Below, in pieces: positions 1 to 7,693 of a stretch of DNA of 17,588 nt (its first letter is position 1; each line of letters begins with the position of its first letter). Made by a program: the position numbers and the translations under genes. The notes beneath the pieces were generated by a model. That model was not told the origin of the DNA. It was given only the letters and a program-made list of their open reading frames with translations, and searched no databases. Origin of the DNA: an uncultured Acidobacteriota bacterium (GTDB lineage Bacteria > Acidobacteriota > Terriglobia > Terriglobales > Acidobacteriaceae); contig CAILBQ010000490.1 in the NCBI GenBank assembly GCA_903832475.1, positions 1 to 17,588 of the forward strand, in the 5' to 3' direction.

Positions 1-852
1 GTCTCCGGGATAGGTGAAATCCACCTGGTAGTTATCCCAGCAATCGCCAGCATGCGTCAGAATATTGCGTCCGCCCGTCGCCGTCGCCTTCAGCGGATGC
101 GAACCCAGAATCCAGTTGCAGAGATCGATAATGTGAATGTTTTGCTCAACGAGAATGTCCCCCGACAGCGCCCGATCCCAAAGCCAGTTGCGCAGCCAGT
201 ACTCATCCTTCGACATCGATGTGGCATTGCCCTTCTCCAGCGACGCAGGCGCGTTATAGAACCCCATCACCAGCGCCGTCTTGCCCAGCGCTCCGCCGCG
301 AATCTTCTCCGCAATCGCCGCAATCGGCGGCGCATTCCTGCACTGGAACCCAACATCCACGCTCTGCGTCGCCTTCACCTTCTTGGCCACTTCCAGAGCC
401 CGTTTCGTCTGCGCGATGTCGATCCCCACCGGCTTCTCGCAATACACATGCTTGCCCGATGCCACCGCCGCTTCCAGATGATGTACATGGAAAAACGGTG
501 GCGTCGAGATCTGCACCATGTCCACGTCCTTCGACGCAAACAACTGCTCATACGCGTGCGGGCCGCGAAACGTCATCTTGTCGTCGATGGCCGCCTTGCC
601 CAGCTTCCCATTCACTTCATCGAAGTGCTTCTTGCCCGCGGCAAGCTGGTCCGCAAACATATCCCCCAGCGCCACCACCTGCGCCGAAGTATTCTCCGCA
701 AACGAAGTCGCCACCGAAGTCCCGCGGTTCCCGCACCCCAGCAGTCCCATCCGCACCGCCGAATTCGCCTGGTACCCAAACGCCGTCTCCGGCTTCACAA
801 TCAGTAACCCCGAAGCCACCGCCGCACTCTGCACAAAATTCCGTCGATCCAT
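1..852 (-). CDS. Gfo/Idh/MocA family oxidoreductase with Tat signal (C-terminus outside window)
   Basis: This is a NAD(P)-dependent sugar or sugar-derivative oxidoreductase; 284 residues are visible and the C-terminus runs off the left edge. The N-terminus carries a twin-arginine motif (DRRNFV, residues 2-7) and a short hydrophobic stretch, so export by Tat is likely. A Rossmann motif GLLGCGNRG follows at about 36-44. The family's EKP motif, with the catalytic lysine, is at 139-141, and EQNIHIIDLCNW at about 236-247 matches the substrate-side His/Asp region. The start is supported by GAGGAG about 7 bases upstream. Exported members occur in Acidobacteriota, Bacteroidota and Planctomycetota, where some act in 3-keto-sugar metabolism or as GH109-type glycosidases. 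The substrate here cannot be read from sequence. The gene points the same way as the isomerase and reductase upstream but is separated from them by a repeat-filled 350-bp gap, so co-transcription is uncertain. Confidence 0.93.
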   Translation of the reverse strand, partial: MDRRNFVQSAAVASGLLIVKPETAFGYQANSAVRMGLLGCGNRGTSVATSFAENTSAQVVALGDMFADQLAAGKKHFDEVNGKLGKAAIDDKMTFRGPHAYEQLFASKDVDMVQISTPPFFHVHHLEAAVASGKHVYCEKPVGIDIAQTKRALEVAKKVKATQSVDVGFQCRNAPPIAAIAEKIRGGALGKTALVMGFYNAPASLEKGNATSMSKDEYWLRNWLWDRALSGDILVEQNIHIIDLCNWILGSHPLKATATGGRNILTHAGDCWDNYQVDFTYPGD

Positions 853-890
853 CAATCTCCTCATTCTTTCCTGAACCAAAAAGAGAACTG

Positions 891-981
891 TCGTCCTGAG
901 CGAGCACAGCGAGTCGAAGGACCTGCGTTTGCTCTTGCTCTTGCTTTTCTTGCTGTCATTCCCCTCAGGGGAATCTGCTTC
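891..981 (+). repeat. Composite repeat copy 1: module A, 4 hexamers, module B
   Basis: Module A (891-927) reads CCTGAGCGAG, then a spacer, then GCGAGTCGAAGGACC. It runs into four TGCNNN hexamers (924-947) and then module B (954-981), which holds the hairpin ATTCCCCTCAGGGGAAT followed by CTGCTTC. The same order and orientation recur six more times in the window. The type resembles REP/MITE-like intergenic repeats. I recall its translation (SFDSLRS..) from many spurious protein annotations. Confidence 0.85.
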
Positions 982-994
982 CCCCAAACACTCC

Positions 995-1080
995 GTCATC
1001 CTGAGCGAGCGCAGCAAGTCGAAGGACCTGCGTTTGCTCTTGCTTTTTTTGCTGTCATTCCCCTCAGGGGAATCTGCTTC
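995..1080 (+). repeat. Composite repeat copy 2: module A, 3 hexamers, module B
   Basis: Module A lies at 995-1032, three TGCNNN hexamers at 1029-1046, and module B with the ATTCCCCTCAGGGGAAT hairpin at 1053-1080. It sits 13 bp after copy 1 in the same orientation and differs mainly by having one hexamer fewer. Confidence 0.85.
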
Positions 1081-1092
1081 TCCCAACACCCC

Positions 1093-1160
1093 TTCATCCT
1101 GCGCGAGCGCAGCGAGTCGAAGGACCTACTCTTGCCTTTCAACTCATTCCGCTCGCGACC
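1093..1160 (+). repeat. Composite repeat copy 3: intact module A, decayed remainder
   Basis: Module A is clear at 1093-1127. The following bases, CTCTTGCCTTTC and then CTCATTCC, look like a decayed hexamer tract and the left arm of module B. The right hairpin arm is gone. Confidence 0.6.
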
Positions 1161-1202
1161 ATCGGGAGCACCACGCGAAGCCTCTGCCCACACGGCAGGT
1201 GC

Positions 1203-2159
1203 TCAACCCAGCACATCTTTCAAAATGTTCTCCAGATACACCTTCTCCGCCCGCACATCGTCAATCTGCTGCGGCCCGGAAGTCTCCCGCTCAATCGTCA
1301 CCGCCCCCGCATACCCAAGCTTGTGCAGCTTGGTAAACACTTCCTTGAAATCCACCAGTCCCTTGCCAATCAGCACTTCCTCGCCCAGCTCACTCGGATT
1401 GGTCGGCCACTTCCCATCCTTGGCATGCACACTGCGCACATGCGGCCCCAGAATATCCACCGCATCCACCGGATTCGCCTTCCCATACAGAATCAAATTC
1501 GCCGTATCGAGGCCGACGGCCAAATTCGGCATAGCCACATCGCGAATCATCCGCGACATCGTCGTCGGCGTCTCCTGCCCCGTCTCCATCAGGAAGTACT
1601 GCCCGTTCCCCTGGCAATGCTTGGCTGCCGTCATGATAGCCTCGACTGCCCCTGGATACAGAGCATCCGCCGGATCCTCCGGAATAAACCCGCAATGCGT
1701 CTGCACCTGGCTGATTCCCAGCTGATGCGCAAAATCAGAAACCTGCTTCAACGCATCGATACGCGCCGCCCGCGTCTTCGGCGGCACCAGCCCGATCGTC
1801 GAAGGCCCCTGCAAAAAATTCCAGACCAGTGGCTCCGGCCTCACCACTTCAACGGTAGTCACAGTGATTGCATACTTTGCCATCAGCTCGCGATACTGCG
1901 CCACCACCGACGGCGTAAACCCACCAATGTACCCATCCAGTGAAAGAAAACAATTGCTGAATCCGAGCTCGTTCAGCACCTTGAACTTCTCTTCCGGCGC
2001 ACCAAACGGCACGATCAGCAGTCCCAGCTCCATCGGCTTCAACCCCGTCGGCTTGTCCATCAAGCTCTGCGCTGCAATTGCTTTGCCCGGCTCCATCACC
2101 GCAAAAGCCGCAGCCGCCGCGGCAGCCCCCAGAAACTTTCTCCGATCCAATGACTTCAT
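1203..2159 (-). CDS. Sugar phosphate isomerase/epimerase-type TIM barrel with Tat signal
   Basis: The 318-residue protein belongs to the xylose isomerase-like TIM-barrel superfamily (AP endonuclease 2 fold). It starts MKSLDRRKFLG and continues with an alanine-rich hydrophobic core, a good Tat signal ending near residue 30. Likely metal and active-site residues sit at the ends of barrel strands: H155 (THCGF), E192 (METGQE), D218 (GLDTAN), H245 (VHAKDG) and E290 (IERE). The frame stays open to 2261, but the 2159 start is preferred because it places the signal at the N-terminus and has a GAGGG upstream. The aldo/keto reductase ends 31 bp upstream on the same strand, so the two are probably one transcript. 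The role is probably isomerisation, epimerisation or dehydration of a sugar or keto-sugar outside the cytoplasm; the exact reaction is not determined. Confidence 0.92.
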   Translation of the reverse strand: MKSLDRRKFLGAAAAAAAFAVMEPGKAIAAQSLMDKPTGLKPMELGLLIVPFGAPEEKFKVLNELGFSNCFLSLDGYIGGFTPSVVAQYRELMAKYAITVTTVEVVRPEPLVWNFLQGPSTIGLVPPKTRAARIDALKQVSDFAHQLGISQVQTHCGFIPEDPADALYPGAVEAIMTAAKHCQGNGQYFLMETGQETPTTMSRMIRDVAMPNLAVGLDTANLILYGKANPVDAVDILGPHVRSVHAKDGKWPTNPSELGEEVLIGKGLVDFKEVFTKLHKLGYAGAVTIERETSGPQQIDDVRAEKVYLENILKDVLG

Positions 2160-2190
2160 CCCCAACCCTCTTTCATATTCTGCGAACACT

Positions 2191-3225
2191 TTACTCAGTC
2201 CCCTCGCGCGCGCCCTTCCACAAGTCAATCGAACTGTCCTGCGCAAACTTGTCGATCTCACTCAACTCATCCGCCGAAAACTCCAGCTTCTTCACCGCAT
2301 CCAGCGAATCATCCAGCTGCTCCACATTGCGCGCCCCAATCAGCGCCGACGTGACTCGCTTATCCCGCAGCACCCACGCAATCGCCATCTGCGCCAATGT
2401 CTGCCCGCGACCCTGCGCAATCTCATTCAACGCCTTCACCCGCCCGATGTTGTCCTCACTCAAAAAGTGCTTCAGCAGCGAAGACCCCTCCGCCGTAGCC
2501 CGCGAGCCCTCCGGCACTCCGTTCAAATACTTCTTCGTCAACAACCCCTGCGCCAGCGGAGAAAACGCGATGCATCCCACCCCAAGCTCATCGAGCGTCG
2601 CCAGCAGCCCGTCCTCGATCCAACGGTTCAGCATCGAGTACGACGGCTGATGAATCAGCAGCGGCACGCCCATGCTCTTCAAGATCGCCGCCGCTTCCTT
2701 CGTTCGCTCGGGACTGTACGAAGAAATCCCCACATACAGCGCCTTGCCCACCCGCACCGCATGAGCCAGCGCTCCCATCGTCTCTTCCAGCGGGACATCC
2801 ATCGAAGGCCGATGCGAATAGAAAATATCCACGTACTCTAGGCCCATCCGCTGCAAACTCTCGTCCAGCGATGCCAGCAAATACTTGCGCGACCCGCCCA
2901 CCCCATAAGGCCCCGGCCACATATCCCACCCGGCCTTCGAAGAAATCACCAGCTCATTGCGCAGCCCGCGAAAATCCTTGCGCAAGATCGTTCCAAAGTT
3001 CTCCTCCGCCGACCCATACGGAGGCCCGTAGTTATTGGCCAGATCGAAGTGCGTCACTCCACGGTCAAACGCCCGCCGGCACATCGCCCGCCCCGTCTCA
3101 AAGACATCCGCCCCGCCAAAGTTCTGCCACAACCCCAGCGAAACCGGCGGCAGCACCAGCCCCGACCTCCCACACCGCCGAAATCCCGCCCCCTCATACC
3201 GCTTCGCATCCGGTACATACGTCAT
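2191..3225 (-). CDS. yghZ: Aldo/keto reductase, YghZ / L-glyceraldehyde 3-phosphate reductase-like
   Basis: This 344-residue NADPH-dependent aldo/keto reductase closely resembles E. coli YghZ (Gpr), which reduces L-glyceraldehyde 3-phosphate and detoxifies methylglyoxal. Shared stretches include CGRSGL, THFDLANNYGPP, GSAEENFG, DMWPGPYG, GGSRKYLLASL, ALYVGISSYSPERT and GVGCIAFSPLAQGLLT. The catalytic tetrad is visible as D61, Y66, K97 and H138. No signal peptide is seen, so it is cytoplasmic. The start at 3225 is chosen because the family begins just before the CG(R/K)SGL motif and a GGGAGAGAG lies about 6 bases upstream; the frame extends to 3309 but without family-like residues. It is first in a probable two-gene transcript with the Tat-signal isomerase. 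The family is confident; the physiological substrate is inferred from similarity remembered, not from alignment. Confidence 0.93.
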   Translation of the reverse strand: MTYVPDAKRYEGAGFRRCGRSGLVLPPVSLGLWQNFGGADVFETGRAMCRRAFDRGVTHFDLANNYGPPYGSAEENFGTILRKDFRGLRNELVISSKAGWDMWPGPYGVGGSRKYLLASLDESLQRMGLEYVDIFYSHRPSMDVPLEETMGALAHAVRVGKALYVGISSYSPERTKEAAAILKSMGVPLLIHQPSYSMLNRWIEDGLLATLDELGVGCIAFSPLAQGLLTKKYLNGVPEGSRATAEGSSLLKHFLSEDNIGRVKALNEIAQGRGQTLAQMAIAWVLRDKRVTSALIGARNVEQLDDSLDAVKKLEFSADELSEIDKFAQDSSIDLWKGAREGTE

Positions 3226-3304
3226 GCGTACTCTCTCCCAAGATGTAGTTCGGACATCAAAACCTGACTTGATACACAACACGGCAAGGATCGTTTTGTG
3301 GAAG

Positions 3305-3358
3305 GGCACGACTTCAGTCGTGCCAATAAGCCACTTTCTCTATTGGGGCTTTAGCCCC
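3305..3358. repeat. Paired-hairpin repeat, copy 1
   Basis: The first hairpin is GGCACGAC-TTCA-GTCGTGCC (3305-3324), an 8-bp perfect stem with a TTCA loop. After 20 bp comes GGGGCT-TT-AGCCCC (3345-3358). It lies between the ABC-F stop and the aldo/keto reductase start. It may fold in the ABC-F transcript's 3' end, but it has no T tract that would mark an intrinsic terminator. Related pairs occur at 7727 and 15324. Confidence 0.75.
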
Positions 3359-3415
3359 TGCCAGGTTTCAAAGCGAGTCTACACTCCGACCCCTGTAGGC
3401 TTTCCATCAAGCCCC

Positions 3416-5407
3416 CTACGACAACGCACCCTGCTCCTCAAGCTGCAGCATCACGTCCTCCCACTCCTCCGTCAGCGAACTCAACTGCGCCCTCAACTGC
3501 TCCAGCAGCGCCGACTGCCTCTGCGTCTCCTCCACCGAAACATAATTCCCCAGCTGATCCTCAGTATGCGCAATGGCCGCCTCAACCCGCGGCACTTCCT
3601 CTTCCAGAAACGCGCACCGATCCTCCATCTGCTTCAGCTTGATCGGATTTAGCTTCCTGACCCTGTCCTTCGCCGCGACCTCGCCCAAACCCTCAACCAC
3701 TCCATGCCCATTTGCAGCCGCCTTCGCCGCCTCGCTCACCACCGCGACCGTCTTCACCATGGCATCGCTCTTCGCAACCCCCGCGGCGGCTTCCTCCAGA
3801 TCCCGCGTGTACTCGGCAAAATTCCCGTGATACACCGCCACCGCCCCATCCTTCACCTCGAGCACCTTGGTCGCCAGCCGATCCAGAAAATACCGATCGT
3901 GCGAAACAAAAATGACCGTCCCCGAAAACGACTCAATGGCCTCCAGTAGCACATCCTTGGCCCGCATATCCAAATGATTCGTCGGCTCATCCAGCAGCAA
4001 AAAGTTCGAAGGCGACACCAGTATCCGCGCCAACGCAAACCGGTTTCGCTCCCCGCCCGACAACACCCCCAGCGGCTTGAACACATCATTCCCCGAAAAC
4101 AGAAAACACCCCAGCAGCGACCGCAGCTCCACCTCCGGCACCTTGATCGCCGCACGGCTGATGTCGTCCAGCATGCGCGCCTCGGGATTCAGCACCTTGT
4201 ACTGGTCCTGCGCAAAATATTCAGGAATGACGTTGTGTCCCAGCTGTACTTTCCCGGATGTCGGCCCCTCGACGCCTGTCAGCAGCCGGATCAGCGTCGA
4301 TTTGCCCGCCCCGTTTTGCCCCACCAGCGCCACCCGATCCCCGCGCTCAATCGTGAACCCAACCGGCGTCCTGCCTCCATTGCCCAGCACTTCCTTCTCG
4401 CCATAGTTCTTCACCAGGCCCTCAACCGTCACCACCGTCTTCCCCGAAGGCGGCGGCTGCGGAAAGCTGAAATGAATCACCGGCTCTTCTTCCGGAATCT
4501 CGATCCGCTCGATCTTTTCCAGTTCCTTGATCCGCGACTGCACGTGCTTGGCCTTGGTCGCCTGCGCCCGGAACCGCGTGATGAACGCCTCCAGGTGCTC
4601 GATCTGCTCCCGCTGGTTCTTGTACGCGGCGATCAACTGCGCCTTGCGGTCTTCCTTCTGCTTCAGGTACTTCGTGTAATTCCCGGCATAAATCTGCAAG
4701 CGCTTGTTCCAGATCTCGACCGTCCGATCGACCGTCACGTCCAAAAAGTACCGGTCATGCGAAATCAAAATGTACCCAAACGGATACCCGCGCAGGTACG
4801 TTTCCAGCCAGTTGCGCGTTTCCAGGTCAAGATGATTCGTTGGCTCGTCCAGCAGCAGCAGATTCGGTCTCGCCAGCAGCAGTTTCGCGAGCGCAATCCG
4901 CATCTGCCACCCACCCGAGAACTCCTCCGTCCTCCGCGCCCAATCCGTCTTGCTGAAACCTAAGCCGGTGAGCACCGCTCCCACCTGCGCATCCAGCGCA
5001 TACCCGTCCAGCGCATGAAACCGCGCCTGCACCATCGAATACCGCTCCGAAACCGCCACGTACTCGCGGCTCTCATGATCGAGGCCCGCCATCTTCCCGG
5101 CCAGTTCCTCGATCTCGCCTTCCATTGCCCGCAACTCGTCAAAGACACTCAGGCACTCGTCAAACACCGACCGCCCGCTCAGCCGCAACCCCTCCTGCGG
5201 CAGGTACCCAATCGACATCCCGCGCGTCATCTGCATCGCGCCGTAGTCCAGCGTCTCCAGCCCCGCCAGCACCTTCATCACCGTCGACTTGCCGGTGCCA
5301 TTCGCTCCCACCAGCGCCGTCTTTTCCTGCGACGTGATCAGCCAGTTGGCTTCCTGGAACAACACCCGCGGCCCAAACCGCTTCCCCGCATTTTGTAAAG
5401 AAAGCAT
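3416..5407 (-). CDS. ABC-F family ATPase (Uup-like, with C-terminal coiled coil)
   Basis: The 663-residue soluble protein has two ABC ATPase domains and no membrane segments, the ABC-F layout. Domain 1 has Walker A GANGTGKST (34-42), signature FSGGWQMR (163-170) and Walker B LLLLDEPTNHLD (183-194). The ABC-F linker with FITRFRAQATKAKHVQSR lies at about 275-292. Domain 2 has Walker A GQNGAGKST (363-371), signature LSGGERNR (449-456) and Walker B LLLDEPTNHLD (470-480). A charged helical tail from about 585 to 658 looks like the coiled coil found in Uup-type members. ABC-F proteins act on the ribosome to resolve stalled states or protect against antibiotics, and Uup also affects DNA transposon excision. 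Nothing here separates these roles. The start MLSLQNAGKRFG is typical; the Shine-Dalgarno-like GAGAGGG is unusually close to it. It is divergent from the TPR gene. Confidence 0.95.
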   Translation of the reverse strand: MLSLQNAGKRFGPRVLFQEANWLITSQEKTALVGANGTGKSTVMKVLAGLETLDYGAMQMTRGMSIGYLPQEGLRLSGRSVFDECLSVFDELRAMEGEIEELAGKMAGLDHESREYVAVSERYSMVQARFHALDGYALDAQVGAVLTGLGFSKTDWARRTEEFSGGWQMRIALAKLLLARPNLLLLDEPTNHLDLETRNWLETYLRGYPFGYILISHDRYFLDVTVDRTVEIWNKRLQIYAGNYTKYLKQKEDRKAQLIAAYKNQREQIEHLEAFITRFRAQATKAKHVQSRIKELEKIERIEIPEEEPVIHFSFPQPPPSGKTVVTVEGLVKNYGEKEVLGNGGRTPVGFTIERGDRVALVGQNGAGKSTLIRLLTGVEGPTSGKVQLGHNVIPEYFAQDQYKVLNPEARMLDDISRAAIKVPEVELRSLLGCFLFSGNDVFKPLGVLSGGERNRFALARILVSPSNFLLLDEPTNHLDMRAKDVLLEAIESFSGTVIFVSHDRYFLDRLATKVLEVKDGAVAVYHGNFAEYTRDLEEAAAGVAKSDAMVKTVAVVSEAAKAAANGHGVVEGLGEVAAKDRVRKLNPIKLKQMEDRCAFLEEEVPRVEAAIAHTEDQLGNYVSVEETQRQSALLEQLRAQLSSLTEEWEDVMLQLEEQGALS

Positions 5408-5520
5408 GCCCTCTCAGGGTACCCCCTCCGGCCACCTTCCGCACTCCCCGCGCCCTCCCGCCACCCCCTGCCCCCGAACGTGGGATACTGTCGCCATCCC
5501 CCACAGGAGAAAATGCCGCA
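5408..5520. promoter_or_regulatory. Divergent intergenic region between ABC-F and TPR genes
   Basis: This 113-bp pyrimidine-rich gap must hold promoters for both divergent genes. Toward the TPR gene, TGGGATACT (5481-5489) could be an extended -10 element, but no good -35 is present. AGGAGA at 5505-5510 is the TPR gene's ribosome binding site. No clear operator was found. Confidence 0.4.
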
Positions 5521-6264
5521 ATGGGTTCTTTCGGCCATCTGCTCTATCCCTGGGGGTTTCTCTTCCAGGGGCTGGCCATCGTGCACTTCATTCGCCGTCG
5601 CCCCGACACGTTTTGGATCTGGGTCATCCTCTTCCTCGGCCCCATCGGCGCCATCATCTACCTCGTCGCCGAAGCCCTCCCCGACATCGGTCTCCTCGGC
5701 AACACCGTCAAAGGATTCTCCCGCCGCTCCCGCATCAACGCCCTCAAAATCGCCATCCACGACAATCCCTCCGTCGGCAACTACGAAGAGCTCGGCGACC
5801 TCTACATGGACGACGGCAAAATCCCGCAGGCCCGCGCCTCCTACCAAAACGCCATCCAGGCCGGAGCCACCGCCATCGATCCCTTCTACCATCGCGGCGT
5901 GTGCAGCGTGCTGCTCGGAGACGCCGCAGCCGCTCTCCCCGACCTCGAGCTCACCGTCTCAAAGTATCCGAACCACGACTTCTACCGAGCCGCCGGCCTC
6001 CTCGCCCAGGCCTGCGCGCAAACCGGCCAGTCCGCCCGAGCCGACGCTCTCTTTCGCGAAGCGACCGACCGCTCAACCTCCTCCGAAACCTACCTCAACT
6101 ATGCCGAATTCCTTGCGCACCAAGGCCGCACCGCCGAGGCCCGCGCCTGGATCCAAAGAGTCCTCGACAAACGCCCCGGCATGCCCGGCTACCTCCGCCG
6201 TCGCGAACGCCCCCGCTTCCGCCGCGCTAAAAAGCTCCTCAAATCCCTACCCACTTCCGCCTGA
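5521..6264 (+). CDS. Membrane-anchored TPR protein with PLDc_N-type N-terminus
   Basis: The 247-residue protein begins with two hydrophobic helices (about 9-24 and 31-51) separated by the basic turn HFIRRRPDT. This resembles the short phospholipase D-nuclease N-terminal type membrane domain. The rest, from about 85 to 215, is a set of TPR-like helical pairs, for example NYEELGDLYMDDGKIPQARA and TYLNYAEFLAHQGRTAEARA. It probably holds a cytoplasmic scaffold at the inner membrane; no partner or enzymatic role can be inferred. The C-terminus is very basic (GYLRRRERPRFRRAKK). AGGAGA lies 10 bases before the ATG. A longer overlapping frame (5480-6487) is rejected because it is proline/serine-rich and lacks TPR character. 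Confidence 0.88.
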   Translation: MGSFGHLLYPWGFLFQGLAIVHFIRRRPDTFWIWVILFLGPIGAIIYLVAEALPDIGLLGNTVKGFSRRSRINALKIAIHDNPSVGNYEELGDLYMDDGKIPQARASYQNAIQAGATAIDPFYHRGVCSVLLGDAAAALPDLELTVSKYPNHDFYRAAGLLAQACAQTGQSARADALFREATDRSTSSETYLNYAEFLAHQGRTAEARAWIQRVLDKRPGMPGYLRRRERPRFRRAKKLLKSLPTSA

Positions 6265-6471
6265 ATCAATCGACCCGCCAATCCTTACAGCCATCGCGGT
6301 CGGCCACTGCCCAGCTCATCCACGCGGCGTCGCTTGCAAAGAAAAACTCGCGCGAATGGCAAGCGATACCCATCCCGCCACGTCCATACATGCAAGCATT
6401 CCGAAATTCGCCAGCTTTTTAGGAACCGCCGCACTCCACCACGCGTACCGTGTCTTGTTCCAAGAAGGGGA

Positions 6472-7689
6472 ATGGGGTCTGAATTGACAGCTTTGCCTTG
6501 CAGGAAATCCCTCCACACGTTCGCTCTCGTCAGCCTCGTCGCCGCCTTCGTCTGCGCAGGCCCCTTCCTGGCTCCCACACTCCGCGCCCAGGCGCCCACT
6601 GCTCCCCCCGCCCCCGGCAAGACCGGCATCGAGGACACCTGGCAGGGCACCCTTCACGTCGGCAAAGACCTGCGCATCGTCCTCAAAGTCTCCAAGAACG
6701 AAAAAGGCGAGCTCAAAGCCGTCAACTACAGCATCGACCAGGGCGGCCAGCCCCTGCCCGTCTCCACCATCACCTTCCAGGGCGGGACCCTCAAGTTCGG
6801 CATTGAGATGATCGACGGCACCTACGAAGGCAAGATGTCCGCTGACGGCAAGTCCATCACCGGCCAATGGAAACAAGGCCCCAACCCGCTCCCCCTGGTC
6901 TTCGAACGCGCCACGCAGGAAACCGCCTGGGCCATTCCCGAGCCGCCCGCCAAAATCCCGCCCATGGCCGAAGACGCCAACCCCAGCTTTGAAGTCGCCA
7001 CCATCAAGCCCAGCAAGCCCGATGAACAAGGCAAAGCCTTCCTAGTCCGCGGCCGCAAATTCTCCACCATCAACACCACCCTCGCCGAAATCATCACCTT
7101 TGCCTACGACATCCACGCCAAGCAGATCACCGGCGCTCCGGAATGGGTCAACACCGACAAGTTCGACATCGAAGCCCAGCCCGACGTCCCCGGCTCCCCC
7201 AACGGCAAGCAGCTCAAAACCATGGTCCAGAAGCTGCTCGCCGACCGCTTCGCCCTCAAGTTCCACAAGGACAAAAAAGAGCTTTCCGCCTACGTCCTCA
7301 CCGTTGGCAAAGGCGGACCCAAGCTCAAAAAGAGTGAAGGCGACCCCAAAGGCCTTCCCGGCCTCTTCTTCCGCGGCCTCGGCCAGCTCACGGTGCAAAA
7401 CGCCACCATGGGCGACTTTACCCAGCTCATGCAAGGCGCCGTCATGGACCGCCCCGTCGTCGACCAGACCGCCCTCGAAGGCAAATTCGACTTCAACCTG
7501 AAATGGACCCCCGACGAAACCCAATTCGGCGGCATGGGTATCAAGGTTCCCCCACCCACCGACGCCGCCGACGCCCCGCCCCCGCTCTTCACCGCCATTC
7601 AGGAACAGCTCGGCCTCAAACTCGAAGCCGGCAAAGCCCCCGTCGAAGTCCTCGTCCTCGACCACGTCGACAAGCCCTCCGAGAACTGA
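6472..7689 (+). CDS. TIGR03435 (DUF3738) family exported protein with N-terminal beta domain
   Basis: The 405-residue protein has an export signal (hydrophobic 17-34, cleavage near LRAQA at 37-41), so it acts outside the cytoplasm. Residues about 53-147 form a beta-rich module (IEDTWQGTLHVGKDLRIVLK to ITGQWKQ) that I recall also at the front of some acidobacterial hydrolases. The DUF3738 domain starts at FEVATIKPSKP (about 173) and reaches the C-terminus. That family is abundant in Acidobacteriota and its function is unknown. The start at 6472 is preferred because AGAAGGGG lies just upstream and it puts the signal near the N-terminus. The frame is open from 6334, and TTG codons at 6484 and 6493 are alternatives. 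It lies directly upstream of the TonB-dependent receptor, from which a hairpin repeat may separate it transcriptionally. Confidence 0.88.
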   Translation: MGSELTALPCRKSLHTFALVSLVAAFVCAGPFLAPTLRAQAPTAPPAPGKTGIEDTWQGTLHVGKDLRIVLKVSKNEKGELKAVNYSIDQGGQPLPVSTITFQGGTLKFGIEMIDGTYEGKMSADGKSITGQWKQGPNPLPLVFERATQETAWAIPEPPAKIPPMAEDANPSFEVATIKPSKPDEQGKAFLVRGRKFSTINTTLAEIITFAYDIHAKQITGAPEWVNTDKFDIEAQPDVPGSPNGKQLKTMVQKLLADRFALKFHKDKKELSAYVLTVGKGGPKLKKSEGDPKGLPGLFFRGLGQLTVQNATMGDFTQLMQGAVMDRPVVDQTALEGKFDFNLKWTPDETQFGGMGIKVPPPTDAADAPPPLFTAIQEQLGLKLEAGKAPVEVLVLDHVDKPSEN

Positions 7690-7693
7690 TGCG

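Larger units (their letters stand above)
853..1202. other. Intergenic region filled with composite repeats
   Basis: The 350 bp between the isomerase stop and the oxidoreductase start contain no credible gene. Two complete and one decayed copy of the composite repeat listed separately occupy 891 to about 1160. Short ORFs on both strands here are translations of the repeats. I saw no convincing promoter for the downstream oxidoreductase. Confidence 0.8.

Noticed and set aside
891..1127. Possible CRISPR array from regularly recurring repeats
   Set aside because: The repeats are composite, separated by 13-bp or similar non-unique gaps, with no spacers of constant length and no cas genes.
929..1336. 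Small open frames with repeated LLLLLFLLSFPSGESAS peptides
   Set aside because: They are translations of the hexamer tract and module B of the composite repeat, not genes.
3974..4963. 329-residue open frame on the plus strand
   Set aside because: It lies antisense to the ABC-F ATPase, whose motifs are all intact; the translation is arginine/glutamine-rich with no domain.
5480..6487. 335-residue plus-strand frame overlapping the TPR gene
   Set aside because: It is serine/proline-rich translation in the wrong frame; the 5521 frame has membrane helices, TPR repeats and a well-placed ribosome binding site.
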